DNA of 64,000 nt, taken from positions 945,001 through 1,009,000 of the forward strand of contig NZ_LIVT01000003.1 of assembly GCF_001905905.1 (NCBI RefSeq), in the 5' to 3' direction. The first letter of the stretch is position 1. Each line of letters begins with the position of its first letter. The translations under genes were made by a program, and so were the position numbers. The notes under the pieces were generated by a model, which saw nothing but the letters and a program-made list of their open reading frames with translations, was not told the DNA's origin and searched no databases. This stretch comes from Streptomyces sp. CB02366 (GTDB lineage Bacteria > Actinomycetota > Actinomycetes > Streptomycetales > Streptomycetaceae). Below are positions 46,635 to 54,331 of the stretch, piece by piece.

Positions 46635-48025
46635 CCATTCCCCCGCCCGCAACCCCTCGGAGCCCGGAACCCCGGGAACCGGCCGAACCCCGCCTCGGCA
46701 GAACCGGCGGAACCGGTGGTCCCGATGGCACCGGCGGAACCGGTGGCGGTCTGGCCCGTGCTCTCCAGCGCGTCACCGCCTCGCCCCTCGGCCCCTACCA
46801 GAGCGCCGTCGTCCGGATCGGTTTCGCCGCCACCTACCTCTTCTTCCTGCTGCGCGAGCTGCCGAACCGCCATGAGCTGTACGGCCCCGACAGCCCGTGG
46901 CACTGGGACCTGGCCCGCCAACTCACCGCCGGCAACGAGGCCTTCTCGGTCCTCATGTGGACCGACAGCACGGTCTGGTTCGAGACGGTGTACGCCCTCA
47001 CGCTGCTGTCCGCCGCGGCGCTGCTGCTCGGGTGGCGGACCCGGACGATGTCCGTCCTCTTCATGATCGGCGTGCTCTCGGTGCAGAACCGGAGCATCTT
47101 CATGGGTGACGGCGGCGACAACGTCGTCCATCTCATGGCGATCTACCTGGTGCTCACCCGCTGCGGCCAGGTCTGGTCGCTGGACGCCCGACGCGCGGTG
47201 CGCGCGGCGCGGCGGTCAGCGGAGGGACTGCCGCCCGCACGGGATGTCGTGGGCCCGGTGCTCTGGGCGGTCCTCGGCCCGGTCCTCGTGGCGGCCACGT
47301 GGATGGACGGGCTCGGCGGCACCTGGTGGCTCCCGACCCTGTTGTGGGTCCTCTGGCTCTCCGCCGCCGCCTGGTGGGCGGTGAACCGCCACCGGCCGCA
47401 CGGCGAGCCACGCGCCCTCCTCGACGTACTGGCCAACCTCGCGCACAACGCCACCCTCGCCGTGATCATGGCCGAGGTCTGCCTGATCTACGCGACCGCC
47501 GGCTGGTACAAGATCCAGGGTTCGCGCTGGCAGGACGGCACCGCGCTGTACTACCCGCTCAACCTCGACTACTTCACCCCGTGGCCCGCCCTGTCGGACC
47601 TCCTGGGCTCCAGCGGACTGATGGTGATGGTGCTGACGTACGGCACGGTCATCGTCCAGGTCGCCTTTCCCTTCACCCTGTTCAACCGGCGCGTCAAGAA
47701 CGTCCTGCTGGTCGCGATGATCTGCGAGCACATGGGGATCGCTCTGCTGCTCGGGCTGCCGTTCTTCTCCATGGCGATGATCGCGGCCGACGCGGTCTTC
47801 CTCCCCACGGCCTTCCTCGTATGGCTGGGCGCGCGGGTCACGAACGGCAGGCGGCGGTTGCTCTCCCGCCTGCCCGGCCGGTCGGACGCCCCCGGGGAGG
47901 CGGGGATCCCCGCGTCGCCCGGCGCCGGGGCCGGCCCGGCGGAGCCCGGAGCGGCACGGGTGGGCGGGGGCGGGGAGGAGCCCCGGCGCCAGGACGGCGG
48001 CGGGGGCCATACGCTCGTCGGGTGA
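46631..48025 (+). CDS. HTTM domain multi-pass membrane protein (gamma-carboxylase-like superfamily)
   Basis: 464 residues. A Gly/Thr/Pro-rich start (to about 45) is followed by roughly eight membrane helices. HTTM-type blocks: SAVVRIGFAATYLFFLLRE, FMGDGGDNVVHLMAIYLVLTRC, and ATAGWYKIQGSRWQDGTALYYPL. The HTTM family includes vitamin-K gamma-carboxylases and SdpB, which matures a secreted toxin peptide. No adjacent small secreted precursor is evident. GTG start overlaps the DUF5819 stop; the stop overlaps the trmH-like start. Confidence 0.85.
   Translation: MTIPPPATPRSPEPREPAEPRLGRTGGTGGPDGTGGTGGGLARALQRVTASPLGPYQSAVVRIGFAATYLFFLLRELPNRHELYGPDSPWHWDLARQLTAGNEAFSVLMWTDSTVWFETVYALTLLSAAALLLGWRTRTMSVLFMIGVLSVQNRSIFMGDGGDNVVHLMAIYLVLTRCGQVWSLDARRAVRAARRSAEGLPPARDVVGPVLWAVLGPVLVAATWMDGLGGTWWLPTLLWVLWLSAAAWWAVNRHRPHGEPRALLDVLANLAHNATLAVIMAEVCLIYATAGWYKIQGSRWQDGTALYYPLNLDYFTPWPALSDLLGSSGLMVMVLTYGTVIVQVAFPFTLFNRRVKNVLLVAMICEHMGIALLLGLPFFSMAMIAADAVFLPTAFLVWLGARVTNGRRRLLSRLPGRSDAPGEAGIPASPGAGAGPAEPGAARVGGGGEEPRRQDGGGGHTLVG
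48010..48015 (+). promoter_or_regulatory. -10 element directly before a GTG (leaderless promoter)
   Basis: TACGCT ends six bases before GTG 48022, the same spacing and hexamer as at 40353. It lies inside the end of the HTTM gene, so the methyltransferase may have its own leaderless transcript as well as read-through. Confidence 0.5.
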
Positions 48026-48786
48026 GCAGTGAGACCGGCAGAACCCAGCACCCCCCGGCGGCGGAGGGCCCCGTACGGGCGGAGAACCCCCCGGCGGGGC
48101 CCGCCCAGGACTCCGTCCCGGGCCCCCTCAAGGAGGAGCCCCTCCAGTACGACGACGGGTACGGTCCGGCCGTCGGCGTCGGGCCGCACCCGCTGCCCTG
48201 GCCCGAGGACGAGCGGTACGACCCCGAGCTGCTGGCCCAGGGGGACCGGCGCAACGTCGGCGACGCGTACCGCTACTGGACGCGGGAGGCGATCGTCGCC
48301 GACCTCGACCTGCGGCGGCACGATTTCCACGTGGCCGTGGAGAACTGGGGCCACGACTTCAACATCGGCTCCGTGGTGCGGACCGCCAACGCCTTCCTCG
48401 CCAAGGAGATCCACATCGTGGGCCGGCGGCGCTGGAACCGTCGCGGAGCCATGGTCACCGACCGCTACCAGCATGTGCGCCACCACCCGGACACCGCGGA
48501 GCTGACCGCGTGGGCGGCCGCCGAGGGGCTGCCGATCATCGGGATCGACAACCTCCCCGGCGCGGTGCCGCTGGAACGGACCGAGCTGCCGCGCCGCTGC
48601 GTCCTGCTGTTCGGGCAGGAGGGGCCGGGCCTCACCGAGGAGGCGCGTGAGCACGCCTCCCTGGTGTGCTCGATCGCGCAGTTCGGTTCGACCCGGTCCA
48701 TCAACGCCGGGGCCGCGGCGGCGATCGCGATGCACGCGTGGATCCAGCGCCACGCCGATGTCCCCGACCCCCGGGACGCCCGCTGA
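48022..48786 (+). CDS. SpoU/TrmH family RNA methyltransferase
   Basis: 254 residues. Long acidic, Pro-rich N-terminus (to about 75), then a SPOUT fold with motif 1 ENWGHDFNIGSVVRTANAF, motif 2 LLFGQEGPGLTEEA and motif 3 IAQFGSTRSINAGAAAAIAMH (knot and cofactor site). It 2'-O-methylates tRNA or rRNA; the exact target is not readable. GTG start overlaps the HTTM stop. Confidence 0.9.
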   Translation: MSSETGRTQHPPAAEGPVRAENPPAGPAQDSVPGPLKEEPLQYDDGYGPAVGVGPHPLPWPEDERYDPELLAQGDRRNVGDAYRYWTREAIVADLDLRRHDFHVAVENWGHDFNIGSVVRTANAFLAKEIHIVGRRRWNRRGAMVTDRYQHVRHHPDTAELTAWAAAEGLPIIGIDNLPGAVPLERTELPRRCVLLFGQEGPGLTEEAREHASLVCSIAQFGSTRSINAGAAAAIAMHAWIQRHADVPDPRDAR

Positions 48787-48805
48787 TCCGCCGTGCGCCG
48801 CCCGA

Positions 48806-50509
48806 CTACGCCTGGCGGCGCACCTCGACCACACGGAAGCGGTTGGCGACGAAGGCCGCGTCGCACAGGGCCGCGTTGGCGGCGGGGTTGCCCCCGGAGC
48901 CGTGGAAGTCGGAGAAGGCCGCGGTCTGGTTGACGTAGACCCCGCCGGTCAGGTTCAGCGAGAGCTGGGCGGACTCGTCCAGGCAGACGTCCTCGATCGC
49001 GCGCTCCACCTCGGGGGACGTGGTGTAGGCGCCGACCGTCATCGCCCCCTTCTCGCGGATCGTGCGGCGGAGCAGGTCCAGGGCGGCGGACGTCGACTCG
49101 ACGGCGACGGCGAAGGACACCGGGCCGAAGCACTCGGAGAGGTAGGGGGCGGCGTCGTCATCGGTCTTGGCGCCGTCGAGCTTCACGATCACCGGCGTGC
49201 GGACGACGGCGTCGGGGAACTCGGCGTTGGCGACCGTGCGCGAGGGCAGGGCCACCTCGCCCAGCTCGCCGGCCGTCTCGACCCGGGCCCGCACCTCCGG
49301 GTTGACCAGCGCGCCGAGCAGGGCGGAGGCGCGGGCGTCGTCGCCGAGCAGTCCGGTGACGGCGGCCGCGATGTCGGCGACCACGTCGTCGTAGGACTTG
49401 GCTCCGTCGTCGGTGGCGATGCCGTCCCGGGGGATCAGCAGGTTCTGCGGGGTGGTGCACATCTGGCCGCTGTACAGCGACAGGGAGAACGCGATGTTGG
49501 CGAGCATGCCCCGGTAGTCGTCGGTGGAGTCGACGACGATCGTGTTGACGCCGGCCTTCTCCGTGTAGACCTGGGCCTGGCGGGCGTTCTCCTCCAGCCA
49601 GTCGCCGAAGGAGGTCGAACCGGTGTAGTCGATGATCCGGATCTCGGGGCGGAGCGCCAGGGCCTTGGCGACGCCCTCGCCGGGGCGCTCGGCTGCCAGC
49701 GCCACCAGGTTCGGGTCGAAGCCCGTCTCGCCCAGCACCTCGCGGGCGATGGACACGGTGAGGGCCAGCGGGAGAACGGCGCGCGGGTGCGGCTTGACCA
49801 GCACCGGGTTGCCCGTGGCGAGGGAGGCGAACAGGCCCGGGTAGCCGTTCCAGGTGGGGAAGGTGTTGCAGCCGATGACCAGCGCGACGCCCCGGCCGGA
49901 GGCGGTGAACGACTTGTGCAGCTTCAGCGGGTCGCGCTTGCCCTGGGGCTTGGACCAGTCGGCGGTCTCCGGGGTGCGGACCTGCTCCCGGTAGGCGTAC
50001 GCCACGGCCTCCAGGCCCCGGTCCTGCGCGTGCGGTCCACCCGCCTGGAGCGCCATCATGAACGCCTGGCCGCTCGTGTGCATCACCGCGTGGGCCAGCT
50101 CGTGGGTGCGGGCGCTGATCCGCGACAGGATCTCCAGGCAGACCAGGGCCCGGGCCTCCGGTCCCACCGCCCGCCACGCGCCCATGCCGGCCTTCATCGC
50201 CGGAAGCAGGACGTCCGGATCGGCGTGCGGATACTCGACGCCCAGCTCCGGCCCGTAGGGCGAGACCTCCCCGCCGACCCAGCCGTCGGTGCCGGGCTGC
50301 CCCAGGTCGAACCGGGAGCCCAGCAGCGCGTCGAAGGCGGCCCTGCCCTCGGCCGCTCCGAGGCTGCCCGGGGCGCCGCCCTCCCCGTACGCCTTCGGGT
50401 GCTCGGGGTGCGGTGACCAGTACGCACGGGTGCTGATCGCGTCGAGGGCCTGGTCGAGCGTGGGCCGGTGGGTCTCGGACAGCTGCTGGGGGGTGAGCGC
50501 GGCGGCCAT
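48806..50509 (-). CDS. paaN: Phenylacetate degradation protein PaaN (aldehyde dehydrogenase family)
   Basis: 567 residues. Aldehyde dehydrogenase fold with GCNTFPTWNGYPGLF, KPHPRAVLPLAL, IDYTGSTSFGDWLEENA and the Cys-containing YSGQMCTTPQNLLIPRDG. It matches the PaaN type rather than PaaZ, lacking a C-terminal hydratase (MaoC-like) domain, so it probably oxidises the ring-opened semialdehyde. ATG 50509 (MAAALTPQQLSE); ATG 50527 is possible. Divergent from a TetR gene with a shared operator. Confidence 0.92.
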   Translation of the reverse strand: MAAALTPQQLSETHRPTLDQALDAISTRAYWSPHPEHPKAYGEGGAPGSLGAAEGRAAFDALLGSRFDLGQPGTDGWVGGEVSPYGPELGVEYPHADPDVLLPAMKAGMGAWRAVGPEARALVCLEILSRISARTHELAHAVMHTSGQAFMMALQAGGPHAQDRGLEAVAYAYREQVRTPETADWSKPQGKRDPLKLHKSFTASGRGVALVIGCNTFPTWNGYPGLFASLATGNPVLVKPHPRAVLPLALTVSIAREVLGETGFDPNLVALAAERPGEGVAKALALRPEIRIIDYTGSTSFGDWLEENARQAQVYTEKAGVNTIVVDSTDDYRGMLANIAFSLSLYSGQMCTTPQNLLIPRDGIATDDGAKSYDDVVADIAAAVTGLLGDDARASALLGALVNPEVRARVETAGELGEVALPSRTVANAEFPDAVVRTPVIVKLDGAKTDDDAAPYLSECFGPVSFAVAVESTSAALDLLRRTIREKGAMTVGAYTTSPEVERAIEDVCLDESAQLSLNLTGGVYVNQTAAFSDFHGSGGNPAANAALCDAAFVANRFRVVEVRRQA

Positions 50510-50556
50510 GGCGGACCAACTCCTCATCGAGCCGGGCGGGGAGGTACGGATGGAGT

Positions 50557-50580
50557 TAGAGTAACCGAACGATCGGTCGG
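50557..50580. promoter_or_regulatory. paaN/tetR divergent promoter and operator
   Basis: The operator AACCGAACGATCGGTCGG (50563-50580) is identical, in reverse complement, to the site before paaA. It directly abuts TAGAGT (50557-50562), a -10 for the TetR gene, and TACTCT (50563-50558 on the minus strand), a -10 for paaN, so one bound dimer could block both. Confidence 0.75.
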
Positions 50581-50632
50581 GACAAGGGGCCCCAGGAAAC
50601 CTGTGGACGACTCATGGGGGAGGATCGCGGAC

Positions 50633-51229
50633 ATGACCACGGCCAAGCGGGACGCGTACACACCGGAGACCCTGCTCACCGTCGCCGTCCGCGTCTTCAA
50701 CGAGCGCGGTTACGACGGCACGTCCATGGAGCACCTGTCCCGGGCGGCGGGCATCTCGAAATCCTCCATCTACCACCACGTGGCGGGTAAGGAGGAGCTG
50801 CTGCGCCGGGCCGTGAGCCGGGCGCTCGACGGGCTCTTCGACATCCTCGACGAGCCGGGGGCGCAGCGCGGGCGCGCGATCGAGCGGGTCGAGTACGTCA
50901 CGCGCCGGACGGTCGACGTGCTGACGGCCGAAGTCCCCTACGTCACCCTGCTGCTGCGCGTGCGCGGCAACACGAAGACGGAGCGCTGGGCGCTGGAGCG
51001 CCGCCGCGAGTTCGACCAGCGGGTCGCGGAGCTGCTCCAGGCCGCGGTGGCCGAGGGCGATCTCCGGGCGGACGTGGACATACGGCTGGCCACCCGGCTG
51101 CTGTTCGGCATGGTGAACTCGCTGGTCGAGTGGTACCGGCCGCAGCCGGGCGGTTTCCCCGGGGAGGAGCAGCTCGCGGACACGATCGTCCGGCTCGCCT
51201 TCGAGGGGATGCGCGCGAACGGCCGCTGA
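50633..51229 (+). CDS. TetR family repressor, probable regulator of the paa genes (PaaR-like)
   Basis: 198 residues starting MTTAKRDAYTPETLLTVAVR. Helix-turn-helix about 28-50 (MEHLSRAAGISKSSIYHHVAGKEELL in parts). The ligand domain matches TetR C-terminal helices (LATRLLFGMVNSLVEWYRP). Divergent position from paaN with a shared palindrome strongly suggests it is the repressor of paaABCDE and paaN; the effector would be phenylacetyl-CoA or a derivative. ATG has GGGAGG at nine bases. Confidence 0.88.
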   Translation: MTTAKRDAYTPETLLTVAVRVFNERGYDGTSMEHLSRAAGISKSSIYHHVAGKEELLRRAVSRALDGLFDILDEPGAQRGRAIERVEYVTRRTVDVLTAEVPYVTLLLRVRGNTKTERWALERRREFDQRVAELLQAAVAEGDLRADVDIRLATRLLFGMVNSLVEWYRPQPGGFPGEEQLADTIVRLAFEGMRANGR

Positions 51230-51328
51230 GCGGCCGTCCCGGGGCGGCGGACGGGCCCGCGGCGAGCCGGGCCCGCGGTGGTCCGGGCCCACGGCGAACC
51301 GAACCCGCGGGCCGGGGGCGCCGGGCGG

Positions 51329-51868
51329 TCAGGCGAGTTCGGCCGGGCGGTCCGGGAGCGGGCCGAGGTCCGTCTCCTCGAACACCAGGAGCGTGCGCGT
51401 CGAGAGCACTTCGGGGATCGACTGGATCCGGGTGAGGACCAGCTCGCGCAGCGCGCGGTTGTCCGGTGTGTGCACCAGCAGCAGTACGTCGAAGTCGCCG
51501 CTGACCAGGGCGATGTGCGTGGCCCCGGGCAGGGCCTGGAGCTGTTCGCGCACCGTGCGCCAGGAGTTCTGCACGATCTTGAGCGTGATGTACGCGGACG
51601 CCCCTTGGCCCGCCCGCTCGTGGTCGACCCGCGCGCCGAAGCCGCGGATCACCCCGTCCTCGACGAGCCGGTTGATCCGGGCGTAGGCGTTGGCGCGCGA
51701 TACGTGGACCCGTTCGGCCACGGACCGTATCGAGGCGCGGCCGTCCGTCCGGAGGATGCGCAGGATGTCGCGGTCGACGGCGTCCAGTGGACGCGCGGGT
51801 GGAATCGGGGCCGGCTCGGCCGCCCGGTCCGGCTCATCGCCCGGGTCGGCCATTTGTTCAGCTGCCAT
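51329..51868 (-). CDS. bkdR: Lrp/AsnC family regulator BkdR
   Basis: 179 residues. Helix-turn-helix (about 35-65) with DAVDRDILRILRTDGRASIR and RVHVSRANAYARINRLVEDG; RAM effector domain to the end (HIALVSGDFDVLLLVHTPDN). Divergent from the branched-chain oxoacid dehydrogenase operon, the arrangement known for Streptomyces bkdR. Upstream in-frame codons are not family-like; ATG 51868 chosen. Confidence 0.9.
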   Translation of the reverse strand: MAAEQMADPGDEPDRAAEPAPIPPARPLDAVDRDILRILRTDGRASIRSVAERVHVSRANAYARINRLVEDGVIRGFGARVDHERAGQGASAYITLKIVQNSWRTVREQLQALPGATHIALVSGDFDVLLLVHTPDNRALRELVLTRIQSIPEVLSTRTLLVFEETDLGPLPDRPAELA

Positions 51869-51913
51869 CGGCCCGCGCCTCCCTGTCGTGGACGACCTGT
51901 ATCCATCCCAGGC

Positions 51914-51935
51914 TGTGGAGAACCGTTTGTCCACA
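51914..51935. promoter_or_regulatory. Pair of DnaA boxes upstream of bkdR
   Basis: TGTGGAGAA (51914-51922, reverse, one mismatch) and TTGTCCACA (51927-51935, perfect) four bases apart, 46-67 bases before the bkdR ATG. Confidence 0.6.
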
Positions 51936-51969
51936 GGCTGGCGGCAGCTGTAGCCAAAATGACCCCGCG

Positions 51970-51986
51970 ACCGAACAATCGGTAGG
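51970..51986. promoter_or_regulatory. PaaR-like operator in the bkdR–bkdA intergenic region
   Basis: ACCGAACAATCGGTAGG keeps both arms ACCGA-N4-TCGGT of the paa operators; it differs from them at two of 17 positions (one in the spacer, one outside the arms). It lies between divergent bkdR and bkdA, near their promoters. Confidence 0.6.
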
Positions 51987-52020
51987 TGAGGCACACCACA
52001 CCCGTGCCCCGCCCGCTCGT

Positions 52021-52129
52021 CGATGCCCCGTTCCGCCCTTCGACGTCCCGCTCCCGGTCGACACCCGCCGACGCCCTGCTCGACACCCATCGACGCCCCG
52101 ACCGACACCCTCGGTCCCCCTCGATGCCA
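52021..52129 (+). repeat. Phased CGAYRYCC motifs in the bkdA leader
   Basis: CGACRCCC-like octamers start at 52021, 52041, 52059, 52069, 52081, 52091, 52103 and 52122. Intervals (20, 18, 10, 12, 10, 12, 19) are near one or two helical turns. They occupy the untranslated stretch just before the bkdA ribosome site. Confidence 0.7.
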
Positions 52130-52142
52130 GGAGGTGCTTTCC

Positions 52143-53303
52143 ATGACGGTCCAAGAGCTGCCCGGCGCGGCCACCCACCGGCCCATGCCGCCCCCGGCCT
52201 GGAAGCCGCTCACCGACCCCGCACCGCTGCTCCCGGACCCGGAGCCCTACCGGGTGCTCGGTACGGACGCGGTCGCCGACGCCGATCCCGAGTTGCTGCT
52301 CCGGCTCCACGCCGAGCTGGTGCGCGGGCGCCGCTACAACGCGCAGGCCACCGCGCTGACGAAACAGGGCCGCCTGGCGGTCTACCCGTCGAGCACCGGC
52401 CAGGAGGCGTGCGAGATCGCCGCCGCCCTGGTGCTGGAGGAGCGCGACTGGCTCTTCCCGAGCTACCGCGACACGCTGGCGGCCGTAGCGCGCGGCCTGG
52501 ATCCGGTGGAGGCGCTGACCCTGCTGCGCGGTGACCGGCACACCGGTTACGACCCGCGTGAGCACCGCATCGCCCCTCTGTGCACCCCGCTCGCCACCCA
52601 GCTCCCGCACGCCGTGGGGCTGGCGCACGCGGCCCGGCTCAAGGGCGACGACGTGGTGGCGCTCGCCATGGTCGGGGACGGCGGCACCAGCGAGGGCGAT
52701 TTCCACGAGGCGCTGAACTTCGCGGCCGTCTGGAAGGCCCCGGTCGTCTTCCTCGTCCAGAACAACGGCTTCGCGATCTCCGTGCCGCTGGCCAAGCAGA
52801 CCGCCGCCCCCTCCCTGGCCCACAAGGCCGTCGGGTACGGGATGCCGGGCCGCCTCGTCGACGGCAACGACGCGGCCGCCGTGCACCAGGTGCTGAGCGA
52901 GGCCGTGGCGCGGGCCCGGCGCGGCGACGGCCCGACGCTGGTCGAGGCGGTCACCTACCGCATGGACGCCCACACCAACGCCGACGACGCCACCCGCTAC
53001 CGGGGCGACAGCGAGGTCGAGGCGTGGCGGGCCCACGACCCGGTGCTGCTGCTGGAGCGCGAGCTGCTGGAGCGCGGGCTGCTGGACGGGGCGGGCGTCG
53101 AGCGGGCGAAGGAGGCCGCCGAACGCATGGCCGCCGCCCTGCGCGACCGGATGAACGCCGATCCGGAGCTGGCGCCGATGGACCTGTTCACCCATGTCTA
53201 CGCCGAGCAGACCAGCCAGCTGCGGGAACAGGCCGCCGCGCTGCGCGCCGAGCTGGACGCCGAGCAGGACCACGACGAGCACGGCACGGAGGCGGGACGA
53301 TGA
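52143..53303 (+). CDS. bkdA: Branched-chain 2-oxoacid dehydrogenase E1 alpha subunit
   Basis: 386 residues. Thiamine diphosphate motif MVGDGGTSEGDFHEALN...NNGFAISV; other family blocks YPSSTGQEACEIA, FPSYRDTLAAVARG and EAVTYRMDAHTNADDATRYR. It decarboxylates 2-oxo acids from Val, Leu and Ile, producing acyl-CoA starter units for branched fatty acids and polyketides. GGAGG at eight bases. A PDH alpha cannot be excluded but the bkdR context favours BCKDH. ATGA overlap with the next gene. Confidence 0.9.
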   Translation: MTVQELPGAATHRPMPPPAWKPLTDPAPLLPDPEPYRVLGTDAVADADPELLLRLHAELVRGRRYNAQATALTKQGRLAVYPSSTGQEACEIAAALVLEERDWLFPSYRDTLAAVARGLDPVEALTLLRGDRHTGYDPREHRIAPLCTPLATQLPHAVGLAHAARLKGDDVVALAMVGDGGTSEGDFHEALNFAAVWKAPVVFLVQNNGFAISVPLAKQTAAPSLAHKAVGYGMPGRLVDGNDAAAVHQVLSEAVARARRGDGPTLVEAVTYRMDAHTNADDATRYRGDSEVEAWRAHDPVLLLERELLERGLLDGAGVERAKEAAERMAAALRDRMNADPELAPMDLFTHVYAEQTSQLREQAAALRAELDAEQDHDEHGTEAGR

Positions 53304-54331
53304 CCACCGCGGCAGCGACGGCCGGCGGTCGTACGACGAAGGCGAAACCGGCCACGATGGCGCAGGCCCTCGGGCGCGCGCTGCGCGATTCCATGGCCGA
53401 GGACCCCGCCGTCCACGTGCTCGGCGAGGACGTGGGCACGCTCGGAGGGGTCTTCCGGATCACGGACGGGCTGGCGAAGGAGTTCGGCGACGACCGCTGC
53501 ACCGACACCCCGCTGGCCGAGGCGGGCATCCTCGGCGCGGCGGTCGGCATGGCGATGTACGGGCTGCGGCCCGTGGTGGAGATGCAGTTCGACGCGTTCG
53601 CCTACCCGGCGTTCGAGCAGCTGATGAGCCATGTCGCCAAGATGCGCAACCGCACCGGAGGGGCCATGCCCCTGCCCATCACCGTGCGGGTGCCGTACGG
53701 CGGCGGGATCGGCGGGGTCGAGCACCACAGCGACTCCTCCGAGGCGTACTACATGGCCACCCCCGGCCTGCACGTCGTCACCCCGGCCACGGTCGAGGAC
53801 GCGTACGGGCTGCTGCGGGCGTCGATCGCCTCGGACGACCCGGTGGTCTTCCTGGAGCCCAAGCGGCTCTACTGGTCCAAGGCCGACTGGTCGCCCCAGG
53901 CCCCCGCGGCGGTCGAGCCGATCGGCACGGCCGTGGTGCGGCGCTCCGGGCGCAGCGCCACTCTGATCACGTACGGGCCTTCTCTGCCGGTCTGTATGGA
54001 GGCCGCCGAGGCGGCGGTCGCCGAGGGGTGGGACCTGGAAGTGGTGGATCTGCGCTCCCTGGTTCCGTTCGACGACGAGACGGTGGCCGCGTCGGTGCGG
54101 CGCACCGGGCGCGCGGTCGTCGTCCACGAGTCCCCGGGGTTCGGCGGGCCGGGCGGCGAGATCGCGGCCCGGATCACGGAGCGGTGCTTCCACCATCTGG
54201 AGGCGCCGGTGCTGCGGGTGGCCGGGTTCGACATCCCGTACCCGCCGCCCATGCTGGAGCGGCACCATCTGCCGGGAGTGGACCGGGTGCTCGACGCGGT
54301 GGCGCGGTTGCAGTGGGAGGCGGACAGCTGA
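53300..54331 (+). CDS. bkdB: Branched-chain 2-oxoacid dehydrogenase E1 beta subunit
   Basis: 343 residues. Transketolase-like beta subunit: HVLGEDVGTLGGVFRITDGL, PLAEAGILGAAVGMAMYGLRP, EMQFDAFAYPAFEQLMSH, and C-terminal VVVHESPGFGGPGGEIAARI. Forms the alpha2-beta2 E1 with the upstream product. Starts at an ATG overlapping the bkdA stop. Confidence 0.92.
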   Translation: MTTAAATAGGRTTKAKPATMAQALGRALRDSMAEDPAVHVLGEDVGTLGGVFRITDGLAKEFGDDRCTDTPLAEAGILGAAVGMAMYGLRPVVEMQFDAFAYPAFEQLMSHVAKMRNRTGGAMPLPITVRVPYGGGIGGVEHHSDSSEAYYMATPGLHVVTPATVEDAYGLLRASIASDDPVVFLEPKRLYWSKADWSPQAPAAVEPIGTAVVRRSGRSATLITYGPSLPVCMEAAEAAVAEGWDLEVVDLRSLVPFDDETVAASVRRTGRAVVVHESPGFGGPGGEIAARITERCFHHLEAPVLRVAGFDIPYPPPMLERHHLPGVDRVLDAVARLQWEADS

